Assembly (NCBI RefSeq): GCF_018373095.1
Contig: NZ_JAHAHT010000076.1
Coordinates: 1 to 8,820, forward strand
Length of the DNA: 8,820 nt
Direction of reading: 5' to 3'
DNA from: Haemophilus parahaemolyticus
GTDB lineage: Bacteria > Pseudomonadota > Gammaproteobacteria > Enterobacterales > Pasteurellaceae
The first letter of the stretch is position 1, and every line of letters begins with the position of its first letter. This document shows positions 1-6,695 of this stretch, piece by piece. The translations under genes were made by a program, and so were the position numbers. Under the pieces are notes generated by a model. The model was not told where the DNA came from. It ran no database searches and saw only the letters and a program-made list of their open reading frames with translations.

Positions 1-720
1 CAACAGCTGTTGCAAGCAAATAATCTAAGTGTAACCACTAAAAAACCGAAAGAAAACGAAGTGAAATTAGTAGTAATGTCACCTTCTGATATGGTAACTG
101 CCTTAGCAAATGGCGTGATTGCTGGATTTATTGTTGCTGAACCTTTTAACGCATTGGCAGAAGCCAAAGGCGTTGGAAAAATTTTGCGATTTAGTGCTGA
201 TGTTTGGCGAGATCACGCTTGCTGCTTAACGATGATGCACGAACAAGATGTGACAGAACGCCCAGAATGGACACAAAAAGTCGTGAATGCCCTAACCGAA
301 TCGCAAGTTTTCTGCGTAAATCAACCGCTTGAGGTAGCAAAAACTCTTGCACGTGGTAATGGCTACACACCGCACAGCCAAGAGGTTTTGGAAAAAGTAC
401 TCGCCCCTAGCGAACAGCAATGGGCGGAATATCTGGCTCGTGGTGCGGTAAAACACCCCGAGTGGCACACGCACGGACATCAACAACGCATTGGCTTCCA
501 GCCTTATCCGTTTGATTCTTATATGGAGAAGCTGGTTGAATTTTTACAAACCACGAAATTAGCGGGCAATAACGGTTTTCTTGCTGAACTCAATCCAACG
601 CAAGTTGCACGTGAATTGAATGCCCCTCAATTTGTGAAAAAATCCTTAGAACAAGGTGATTATCTAACCGTTTTTGGATTACAAAATGGTTTTGAGCGTG
701 TTGAAGAAATTGATGTATAA
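1..720 (+). CDS. CmpA/NrtA-like ABC transporter substrate-binding protein, 5' end missing
   Basis: The reading frame is open from the first base (Q-Q-L-L-Q...) to TAA at 718-720, so this is the last 239 residues of a longer protein; the TTG at 10 is not a real start. Segments such as VKLVVMSPSDMV, FIVAEPFNALAEAKGVGKI and DVWRDHACCLTMMHE match the C-terminal lobe of the nitrate/bicarbonate/taurine binding-protein family (COG0715, CmpA/NrtA type). Family members deliver a small ligand to a permease; the ligand here cannot be read from sequence. The signal peptide and N-terminal lobe would lie left of the window. The permease gene follows after 11 bases, so the two are probably cotranscribed. 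H. influenzae has, from memory, a similar transporter next to its yfe operon, some of whose genes are annotated as thiamine-precursor related. A pyrimidine-precursor ligand is therefore an alternative to an anion. Confidence 0.8.
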   Translation, partial: QQLLQANNLSVTTKKPKENEVKLVVMSPSDMVTALANGVIAGFIVAEPFNALAEAKGVGKILRFSADVWRDHACCLTMMHEQDVTERPEWTQKVVNALTESQVFCVNQPLEVAKTLARGNGYTPHSQEVLEKVLAPSEQQWAEYLARGAVKHPEWHTHGHQQRIGFQPYPFDSYMEKLVEFLQTTKLAGNNGFLAELNPTQVARELNAPQFVKKSLEQGDYLTVFGLQNGFERVEEIDV

Positions 721-731
721 AAGGAACAACA

Positions 732-1474
732 ATGAAACAAAAAACATTACTTGGTGCAGGTGGACTACTCTCCCTGCTGATTATCTGGCAACTTAGTTCA
801 TATTGGCTTTCACAACGCATCTCGCTTGCCAGCACACTCGCCCCTCTGCCTACACTTGATAGCTTTATCTGGCTTATTAGCTCGGGCGAAATTTTCCCGC
901 ATCTGTTCGCTAGCCTACAACGCATTTTCGTCGGATTAAGCTTTTCCCTCATTGTTGGCGTACCTATCGGTTTATTGCTAGGCTTCTCCAAAAAACTAGA
1001 AATGTGGTGCACGCCCGCATTTCAACTGCTACGAATGATCTCCCCACTTTCTTGGATGCCAATTATCGTGATGCTACTCGGTGTAGGCGACTTGCCAATC
1101 TATTTTCTACTCGCCTTCGCTTCCGTTTGGTCGCTGATCATCTCCACCAGTGCAGGCGTGAAAAGCATCGATCCGCAATGGCTTTTACTTGCCCGCTCAC
1201 TCTCTGCCTCTAAACAAGAGACACTCTGCAAAATTGTCGTCCCAGCCATTGCGGATACGTTCTCACAGGCTTACGTGTTTCAATGGGGATTGCATGGGTT
1301 ATTCTCGTACCGTGTGAAATGCTTGGCGTGAATGAAGGGCTAGGCTATTTTATCCTTGATACCCGCGATCGCCTCGCCTACTCCGAATTAATGGCAGTTG
1401 TAGTCATTATTGGCTTAATCGGCTGGGGATTAGATAGCTTAATTAGATGGGCATTGGTGAAAGGGGAAAAATAA
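732..1474 (+). pseudogene. ABC transporter permease (CmpB/NrtB/SsuC-like), broken by a frameshift
   Basis: This is an inner-membrane permease of the binding-protein-dependent (BPD_transp_1) type and partner of the preceding binding protein. ATG at 732 has a good ribosome site (AAGGAA, 721-726). Frame one encodes an N-terminal membrane segment, several further helices and the cytoplasmic EAA-type loop (LLLARSLSASKQETLCKIVVP). It then drifts into a non-homologous tail (WGLHGLFSYRVKCLA) and stops at 1331 after 199 residues. The expected continuation, LTGLRVSMGIAWVILVPCEMLGV and the last helices, is in the neighbouring frame from about 1262 to the stop at 1474. Restoring one base near 1260-1262 gives 247 residues, normal for the family. 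Without the last two helices the product is probably non-functional. A sequencing error would look the same. No ATPase gene follows within the window. Confidence 0.8.
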
Positions 1475-1502
1475 CTTTTCCAGTTAATAAATTCTGCCAA
1501 AT

Positions 1503-1527
1503 CTCCCCTCTTTAGCAAAGAGGGGAG
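1503..1527. terminator. Strong palindrome between convergent operons, possible bidirectional terminator
   Basis: CTCCCCTCTTT (1503-1513) pairs perfectly with AAAGAGGGGAG (1517-1527) around a three-base loop, AGC. It sits 28 bases after the permease stop (1474) and 30 bases after the yfeD stop on the other strand, so its position suits a shared terminator. Neither side has a proper T tract, so it may instead be a dispersed intergenic palindrome or a hairpin that protects 3' ends. Confidence 0.5.
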
Positions 1528-1557
1528 TAGATAAACGAAGAAATTACATAATTATTC

Positions 1558-2388
1558 CTACTTCCTCAACTTCAACTGCACCACTGCTAATGCCGTTAAG
1601 AAAACGACCGCTTGGATGAGCACAATGAAAGGTCCTGTTGCGGCATCAAAATGGAAACTGAGGAAAATGCCCCAGAAAACGCTGTTTACTGAAGTTAAAA
1701 TCGCGATGAGCATCATTCGTTCGAAGCGTTTGGTAAGAATATAGCCTGTAATCCCAGGGGTAATAAGCATAGCAACTACCAAAATTACGCCGACTACTTG
1801 CATAGCACTAATGATGACTAACGCTAATAATACTAACAAGCTGTAATGCAAGAATGTAGTGTTTAAACCCACAGTGCGGGCGTGCATTGTATCGAAGCAG
1901 TAAAGCAAGAAATCTCGACGTTTGAGCACAATCACGAGGAACACAAAGGCGGAAATCATCAAGCTTTGATAGAACTCGTGGGCTGTGATGCCGAGCAAGT
2001 CGCCAAATAAAATATGCATCAAATGTTGATTGCTTTCTACTTTGGTAAACATGACCAAACCGATAGCAAACATCCCTGAGAACACTATGCCCATCACGGT
2101 ATCTTCTTTAATTCGGCTATTTGTTTTTAAATAGCCTACGGCAATGGTACAGAAAACACCAGAGAAAAACGCACCAATTGCGAGCGGGATAGAGAGCATA
2201 TAAGCAAGTACAATCCCTGGTAACACCGCGTGGGAAATTGCATCGCCCATCAAAGACCAGCCTTTTAGCACTAAATAGCAAGATAACGTCGCACAGATAA
2301 TCGCTACAACCAGCCCGATAATCAACGCCTGTTGCATAAAAGGAAACGCAAGCGGTTCAGCAAACCATTGATAAATCGCATTCATCAT
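1558..2388 (-). CDS. yfeD: YfeD/SitD-type manganese/iron ABC transporter permease
   Basis: This 276-residue protein is a membrane permease of the ABC-3 family (ZnuB/MntB/YfeD), with about eight strongly hydrophobic segments. Typical family stretches are LVLKGWSLMGDAISHAVLPGIVLAY near residue 40 and VVGVILVVAMLITPGITGYILTKRF near 200. It probably pairs with YfeC as the two-subunit channel for Mn2+/Fe2+ across the inner membrane. The start ATG at 2388 overlaps the yfeC stop in an ATGA (2385-2388), implying translational coupling. AGGGGG upstream can serve as the ribosome site, and a second ATG directly follows the first. It is the last gene of the operon and ends just before the 1503-1527 palindrome. 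Metal choice between Mn, Fe and Zn rests on the operon as a whole. Confidence 0.9.
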   Translation of the reverse strand: MMNAIYQWFAEPLAFPFMQQALIIGLVVAIICATLSCYLVLKGWSLMGDAISHAVLPGIVLAYMLSIPLAIGAFFSGVFCTIAVGYLKTNSRIKEDTVMGIVFSGMFAIGLVMFTKVESNQHLMHILFGDLLGITAHEFYQSLMISAFVFLVIVLKRRDFLLYCFDTMHARTVGLNTTFLHYSLLVLLALVIISAMQVVGVILVVAMLITPGITGYILTKRFERMMLIAILTSVNSVFWGIFLSFHFDAATGPFIVLIQAVVFLTALAVVQLKLRK

Positions 2389-3269
2389 AGACTGCCCCCT
2401 TGACCTGCTTCACAAGCGATAGTTTTTGCGGATTGATTTGCAAATCGTCGTGGAATCAAGCCATATTTTGGCGAGAAGAAAAATGCGATTAAGAAAATCA
2501 AAGTTTGCAATGCGACAATACAACCACCTGTTGCACCATCAATGTAATAGCTGACATAAGCCCCAACAACGCTGGTAATACCGCCTAATAGTGATGAGAT
2601 AATCAACAATTTACCGAAGCGATCAGTTAGAAGATAGGCTGTCGCCCCTGGAGTAACCACCATGGAGATCACTAAAATCGCACCTACGCTTTGCAGTGCA
2701 GTAACCACACAAGCACTGAGTAAACTAAAAAAGATGATTTTTAACTTAAGCGGTGAAATCCCAACTGCTTTAGCTTGCACTTCATCGAAAAAAACCAACA
2801 AGAGATCTTTCCAGTAAAAGAGCAAAAGTACGATCGTAACGCCCAGAATAATCAATACTTGGTTTACATCTTCATCTGCAATGCCCAAAATATTGCCGAG
2901 AATGATCGACTGCACGTTTACCGAAGTTGGATGAATGGAAATAATAAATAAGCCCAAGGCAAAAAAGGTGGTAAAAATAAAGCCGATTACCGCATCTTCT
3001 TTGAGTTTAGTCATTGATTTCACAGCAAGAATCGCAAGCGTAGCAAAAAATCCAGAGAAAAAAGCCCCCATCGCATAAGGTAGAGAAAAAGCATACGCCA
3101 GAGCAACACCTGGTACAACTGCGTGCGATAAGGCATCGCCAATCAATGACCAACCTTTGAGCATTAAATAGGAAGAAAGAAACGCACACACCGCCCCAAT
3201 CACACCGCTTAGCACAATAGCTTTAAACATATAGTCGTAACTAAAGGGTTCGAGTAATAATTCCAACAT
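2385..3269 (-). CDS. yfeC: YfeC/SitC-type manganese/iron ABC transporter permease
   Basis: This 294-residue membrane permease of the ABC-3 family is paralogous to the downstream yfeD product. Both share the YLMLKGWSLIGDALSHAVVPG-type stretch near residue 40 and the SVGAILVISMVVTPGATAYLLTDRF-type stretch near 200. About eight or nine hydrophobic helices fill most of the protein, and the last 25 residues are polar and probably cytoplasmic. The start ATG at 3269 lies three bases after the yfeB stop, with GGAG of CGGAGTAGAGT as the ribosome site inside the end of yfeB. The two unlike permeases with one ATPase and one binding protein match the YfeABCD/SitABCD layout. ZnuABC has only one permease. 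Confidence 0.9.
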   Translation of the reverse strand: MLELLLEPFSYDYMFKAIVLSGVIGAVCAFLSSYLMLKGWSLIGDALSHAVVPGVALAYAFSLPYAMGAFFSGFFATLAILAVKSMTKLKEDAVIGFIFTTFFALGLFIISIHPTSVNVQSIILGNILGIADEDVNQVLIILGVTIVLLLFYWKDLLLVFFDEVQAKAVGISPLKLKIIFFSLLSACVVTALQSVGAILVISMVVTPGATAYLLTDRFGKLLIISSLLGGITSVVGAYVSYYIDGATGGCIVALQTLIFLIAFFFSPKYGLIPRRFANQSAKTIACEAGQGGSL

Positions 3270-3272
3270 ACT

Positions 3273-4055
3273 CTACTCCGCTTTTTGACTTGGATTTTGA
3301 TTAAAATATGAAGTTTGGAATTGATAACGCAACACACCACCAAACACTCGTTCTAAATTTTCTGGTATAAAGGTTTGTTCAATAGATCCTGTGGCAAGTA
3401 CGGTACGGTTAATCATTACTGCTTGATCGCAGAAACTTGGCACAGTGCTTAAATTATGAGTAGAAACTAAAATGAGATGCCCGCTATCACGAAGCTGTTT
3501 AAGTAGCTCAATAATCGCATTTTCTGTTTTCACATCCACGCCTGTGAACGGCTCATCTAATAGAATAATTTTGCTCTCTTGAGCAAGCGAGCGAGCCAGA
3601 AAAACCCGCTTTTTCTGACCGCCCGAAAGTTCACCAATTTGGCGATCAGCAAGATGAGCAATACTCACTCGCTCCATCGCCTCTTGGACTTTTTGTTTGT
3701 CTTTTGCAGAAGGAATACGCAAAAAGTTCATATAACCATAACGCCCCATCATTACCACATCATACACAGAAACGGGAAATTGCCAGTCTACTTCTTCGCT
3801 CTGCGGAACGTATGCCACTAAATTTTGCTTAAGTGCTTGTTTCACAGATAAACCACATAATTCAATTGAGCCTTTCGGGTTAATTAACCCCATAATGCTC
3901 TTAAATAACGTTGATTTACCACTGCCATTCACACCTAATAAGGCACAAATGGTGCTTTTCTCAAGAGAAAAGGTGACATCGTGTAACGCTATGTGCCCGT
4001 TGTTATAACGCACGCTAACATCTTTTACGATGAGTGAAGTCTGGAGAGTATTCAT
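3273..4055 (-). CDS. yfeB: YfeB/SitB-type manganese/iron ABC transporter ATP-binding protein
   Basis: This 260-residue cytoplasmic ATPase energises the YfeCD channel. Visible motifs are Walker A GVNGSGKST (residues 41-49), the Q-loop glutamine (Q85 in YVPQ), the signature LSGGQ (143-147), Walker B IILLDE (163-168, catalytic E168) and the switch histidine H200 in VSTHN. The segment VDWQFPVSVYDVVMMGRYG after the Q-loop is typical of the Mn/Zn/Fe chelate subfamily. All catalytic residues are present. The start at 4055 follows the yfeA stop by 18 bases; the ribosome site AAGGA (4069-4073) is rather far from the ATG, about 13 bases. The stop is three bases before yfeC. Confidence 0.93.
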   Translation of the reverse strand: MNTLQTSLIVKDVSVRYNNGHIALHDVTFSLEKSTICALLGVNGSGKSTLFKSIMGLINPKGSIELCGLSVKQALKQNLVAYVPQSEEVDWQFPVSVYDVVMMGRYGYMNFLRIPSAKDKQKVQEAMERVSIAHLADRQIGELSGGQKKRVFLARSLAQESKIILLDEPFTGVDVKTENAIIELLKQLRDSGHLILVSTHNLSTVPSFCDQAVMINRTVLATGSIEQTFIPENLERVFGGVLRYQFQTSYFNQNPSQKAE

Positions 4056-4073
4056 TTTGGTTATTTATTCCTT

Positions 4074-4955
4074 CTATTTACGGTCAAATCCATCTGCAAC
4101 GGTACCAACAGTGACTTTTAATAAGTCAATATAAGTTGGAACAGGACCATCTTTGGTTGAAAGTGAGTCAACATAAAGCACGCCGCCGTATTTTGCTCCT
4201 GTTTCTTTCGCTACTTGTTTTGCAGGTTTGTCAGAAACAGTACTTTCACTAAATACAACAGGAATATGATGTTTACGAACACCGTCAATCACTTTACGAA
4301 TTTGTTTTGGTGTGCCTTGTTCATCTGAGTTAATTGCCCAGAGATAAAGCTCTTTGAAGCCATAATCACGAGTTAAATAGCTAAATGCCCCTTCACTGGT
4401 TACTAACCAACGTTGACCTTCAGGCACTTTCGCTAAACGTTCGCGTAGCGGTTGGTCTAATGCTAAAATTTGATCAGCATAGGCTTTTGCATTCGCATTG
4501 TATTTTTCGGCATTTTCAGGATCGTATTTTACCAAGGCTTTGCGGATATTTTCGATATAAACCAACGCATTCTTTGGCGACATCCAAGCATGTGGATTTG
4601 GTTTGTCTTTATACGGACCTTCAAAAATCGACATCGGCTCAATACCTTCTGTTACCACAACGGCAGGCTTATCTTTGATATTAGTAAAGAAACGTTCAAA
4701 CCACATTTCAAGGTTCATCCCATTCCATAAAATCAAATCAGCAGATTGAGCTTTCACAATATCTTGCGGGGTTGGTTGATATTCGTGAATTTCCGCACCT
4801 GGTTTGGTAATTGACTCAACAACAGCAGAGTCCCCTGCTACGTTTTGTGCAATATCTTGAATAACAGTAAATGTCGTTACCACTTTAAGCGGTTTTGCAT
4901 ACACTGAACCCATTGAAAGTGCCACAGCACTTAACACAGCCAAAAACTTTTTCAT
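4074..4955 (-). CDS. yfeA: YfeA/SitA-type periplasmic manganese/iron-binding protein
   Basis: This 293-residue cluster A-I (ZnuA/TroA-like, PF01297) metal-binding protein begins with a signal peptide: MKK, a hydrophobic core, and a probable cut after VYA (residue 20). There is no lipobox cysteine, so it should be a soluble periplasmic protein. The expected four metal ligands are all visible: H57 (EIHEY), H122 (NPHAW), E188 (TSEGAFSYL) and D263 (YVDSLS). The loop before H122 is short and has no histidine-rich stretch, which favours Mn2+/Fe2+ over Zn2+. The start ATG at 4955 has a good ribosome site, AAAGGAGA (4961-4968). It is the first gene of the yfeABCD operon. H. influenzae has a similar operon, one product of which was once annotated as an adhesin-B/FimA homologue. 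Confidence 0.93.
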   Translation of the reverse strand: MKKFLAVLSAVALSMGSVYAKPLKVVTTFTVIQDIAQNVAGDSAVVESITKPGAEIHEYQPTPQDIVKAQSADLILWNGMNLEMWFERFFTNIKDKPAVVVTEGIEPMSIFEGPYKDKPNPHAWMSPKNALVYIENIRKALVKYDPENAEKYNANAKAYADQILALDQPLRERLAKVPEGQRWLVTSEGAFSYLTRDYGFKELYLWAINSDEQGTPKQIRKVIDGVRKHHIPVVFSESTVSDKPAKQVAKETGAKYGGVLYVDSLSTKDGPVPTYIDLLKVTVGTVADGFDRK

Positions 4956-4994
4956 CTGATTCTCCTTTAAAAAATATGGTTAATTGGCAAGGGT

Positions 4995-5023
4995 ATTCTA
5001 ATCTAAAATCTTATAAATGCAAA
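4995..5023 (-). promoter_or_regulatory. Candidate yfeABCD promoter
   Basis: Reading the minus strand, TTTGCA (5018-5023, four of six matches to the -35 consensus) is followed after exactly 17 bases by TAGAAT (4995-5000, five of six to the -10 consensus). This leaves a leader of roughly 35 bases before the yfeA ATG. An overlapping TATAAG at 5010-5015 is an alternative -10. The call is by eye. Confidence 0.5.
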
Positions 5024-5031
5024 TGATTTTT
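5013..5031 (-). promoter_or_regulatory. Candidate Fur-binding site over the yfe -35 element
   Basis: The 19 bases starting ATAAATGCAAATGATT match the E. coli Fur consensus at 11 of 19 positions, with the AAT..AAT.ATT pattern preserved. The site covers the -35 element of the yfe promoter, where a bound repressor would block RNA polymerase. Iron repression through Fur is established for yfe/sit operons in other bacteria; its action here is an inference from position and a partial match. Confidence 0.4.
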
Positions 5032-5139
5032 TTATATGATTAGTTTAATTTTTTACATAAACAAATTTTACCATTTTTTTAAAGATATTTAGAGCCTAAT
5101 ATTTAAAGGCTGAAATACAGATTCTTTCCTCGTCCAAAT

Positions 5140-5148
5140 AAAAGCGGT
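5140..5148 (+). repeat. DNA uptake sequence-like element, one mismatch
   Basis: AAAAGCGGT differs by one base from the Actinobacillus-type core ACAAGCGGT. It is followed by AT-rich tracts and TTTGCAA, like the extended flank of pasteurellacean uptake sequences. It lies in the rho leader. Confidence 0.45.
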
Positions 5149-5295
5149 AGAAATTGATAAAAAATTTGCAATTTCTCACTATTTGTCGTATTCTTCGCAA
5201 GTCAAATTTATAGCAAGAGGCTATATCTCTCATAATACTATCTTTCATAGTAATATGATATCCAATCTTCTTTATTTTAAACTTATCAAATTCCT

Positions 5296-6558
5296 ATGCA
5301 TCTTACTCAGTTAAAAAATACCCCCGTTTCGGAGCTTGTCGAAATTGGTGAAAACCTAATGGGTTTAGAAAATTTAGCCCGTTTACGCAAGCAAGATATT
5401 GTTTTCGCAATTCTTAAACAACATGCAAAAAGTGGCGAAGATATTTTTGGTCAAGGCGTGTTAGAGATCTTACCTGATGGCTTTGGTTTCTTACGTTCAG
5501 CAGATAGTTCTTACTTAGCTGGTCCAGACGATATTTATGTTTCACCAAGCCAAATTCGCCGTTTTAACTTACAAACGGGCGATAAAATCGAAGGTAAAAT
5601 TCGTCCGCCAAAAGAAGGTGAACGTTATTTTGCACTCCTCAAAGTTGATCTTGTTAATGATGACAAACCTGAAGTTTCTCGCAGTAAAATTCTTTTCGAA
5701 AACTTAACGCCGCTTCATGCTAACTCTCGTTTACGTATGGAACGAGGCAACGGCTCAACCGAAGATTTAACCGCACGTATTTTAGATTTAGCCGCACCAA
5801 TAGGTAAAGGTCAGCGTGCGTTGATCGTAGCACCGCCAAAAGCGGGTAAAACCGTTCTTCTGCAAAATATTGCACAAAGCATCACACACAATTACCCAGA
5901 ATGTGAGTTAATTGTGTTATTGATTGATGAACGTCCTGAAGAAGTAACAGAAATGCAACGCACCGTGCGAGGTGAAGTAATTGCATCAACCTTTGATGAA
6001 CCAGCAACCCGCCATGTTCAAGTTGCAGAAATGGTAATTGAGAAAGCGAAACGTGCAGTTGAACACAAAAAAGACGTGGTGATTTTGCTAGACTCTATTA
6101 CTCGTCTTGCTCGTGCTTACAATACCGTAACGCCCGTTTCAGGGAAAATCTTATCTGGTGGAGTGGATGCCAACGCATTACATCGTCCAAAACGTTTCTT
6201 TGGTGCGGCACGTAACGTAGAAGAGGGCGGTAGTTTAACTATTATTGCTACTGCACTTGTAGATACAGGTTCAAAAATGGACGAGGTTATTTTCGAAGAG
6301 TTCAAAGGAACTGGTAATATGGAATTGCATCTGTCCCGTAAAATTGCAGAACGCCGTATCTTCCCAGCAATTGAATTTAACCGCTCTGGTACACGTAAAG
6401 ATGACTTATTAATGAGCCCTGAAGAGCACCAAAAAACCTGGATGTTACGTAAAGTACTTAACCCTATGGGTGAAGTGGAAGCTATGGAATGGTTAATTGA
6501 TAAACTAGGCGTTGCAAAAACGAACGAAGAGTTTTTCGAAATTATGAAACGTTCATAG
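5296..6558 (+). CDS. rho: Transcription termination factor Rho
   Basis: Rho is the hexameric RNA-dependent ATPase that terminates transcription. The 420 residues align with E. coli Rho (419) with one extra residue near position 20. Visible parts are the N-terminal helical region (about 1-50), the cold-shock-like primary RNA-binding fold (about 52-120, DGFGFLRSADSSYLAGPDDIYVSPSQ) and the RecA-like ATPase core. Catalytic residues are intact: Walker A APPKAGKT (K182, K185, T186), catalytic E212 in LLIDERPEE, Walker B D266 in VILLDSITR, Q-loop K284, R-loop K327 and arginine finger R367. ATG at 5296 is the first in frame after TAA at 5278 and gives the conserved LKNTPVSEL start, but no Shine-Dalgarno sequence precedes it (ATTCCT ATG). 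The end of the gene is tandemly duplicated. Confidence 0.98.
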   Translation: MHLTQLKNTPVSELVEIGENLMGLENLARLRKQDIVFAILKQHAKSGEDIFGQGVLEILPDGFGFLRSADSSYLAGPDDIYVSPSQIRRFNLQTGDKIEGKIRPPKEGERYFALLKVDLVNDDKPEVSRSKILFENLTPLHANSRLRMERGNGSTEDLTARILDLAAPIGKGQRALIVAPPKAGKTVLLQNIAQSITHNYPECELIVLLIDERPEEVTEMQRTVRGEVIASTFDEPATRHVQVAEMVIEKAKRAVEHKKDVVILLDSITRLARAYNTVTPVSGKILSGGVDANALHRPKRFFGAARNVEEGGSLTIIATALVDTGSKMDEVIFEEFKGTGNMELHLSRKIAERRIFPAIEFNRSGTRKDDLLMSPEEHQKTWMLRKVLNPMGEVEAMEWLIDKLGVAKTNEEFFEIMKRS

Positions 6559-6596
6559 TTTGATTGGTATATGAAACGTTCATAGTTTGATTGGTA
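6543..6596 (+). repeat. Exact 27-bp tandem duplication of the rho stop region
   Basis: Bases 6543-6569 are repeated without a mismatch at 6570-6596. The unit holds the last four codons of rho (M-K-R-S), its TAG stop and eleven bases of 3' flank. Because 27 is divisible by three, the second copy is in frame with rho: readthrough of the first TAG would add F-D-W-Y-M-K-R-S before a second TAG at 6583-6585. The second copy sits directly before the terminator. Confidence 0.95.
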
Positions 6597-6600
6597 AAAG

Positions 6601-6637
6601 AAAGGCGGAATAAAGATTGAATTTCATTCCGCTTTTT
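6601..6637. terminator. Bidirectional intrinsic terminator for rho and apaH
   Basis: GCGGAAT (6605-6611) pairs with ATTCCGC (6626-6632), extended by A/T pairs at 6601-6604 with 6633-6636 (one G-T). On the plus strand a run of five T (6633-6637) follows. On the minus strand the stem is followed by CTTTCTTTT, so it can also end the tadA-apaH transcript, whose stop lies 60 bases away. Confidence 0.85.
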
Positions 6638-6695
6638 CACAAATAGACAGATATAATAGACGGTATATCAGACAGAATGTCGCTAATCTACTTTT

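Larger units (their letters stand above)
4956..5295. other. Divergent intergenic region between yfeA and rho; rho leader
   Basis: This gap of 340 bases contains no gene above 20 codons. The left 80 bases hold the yfeA ribosome site, promoter and Fur-like box; 5030-5100 is very AT-rich. The rho side contains an uptake-sequence-like element (5140-5148), an AGAAATTG/CAATTTCT inverted repeat (5149-5156 with 5169-5176) and a small hairpin (5237-5241 with 5247-5251). A C-rich, G-poor stretch (5221-5310) runs into the gene. Candidate rho promoters are TTGCAA-17-TATTCT (5166-5194) and a lone TATGAT (5254-5259); neither is convincing. A 19-codon ORF (5255-5314) starts in the leader and overlaps the rho start in another frame. 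Confidence 0.6.

Noticed and set aside
10..12. TTG as start of the first protein
   Set aside because: The frame is open to base 1 and the protein lacks a signal peptide and N-terminal lobe, so the gene simply begins outside the window.
590..1012. A 140-codon minus-strand ORF across the binding-protein/permease junction
   Set aside because: It is antisense to two recognisable coding regions and crosses their junction; the translation has no family features.
3007..3189. Cys/Phe-rich 60-codon ORF inside yfeC
   Set aside because: It is a shifted frame of a membrane protein gene, which often gives hydrophobic shadow ORFs.
4385..4730. Two overlapping plus-strand ORFs of 97 and 86 codons
   Set aside because: They lie opposite yfeA, which has full family motifs. 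Their products show no recognisable domain and they have no ribosome site.
6652..6657. Perfect TATAAT on the plus strand downstream of rho
   Set aside because: There is no -35 element at proper spacing, and only the 3' end of the convergent apaH lies downstream.
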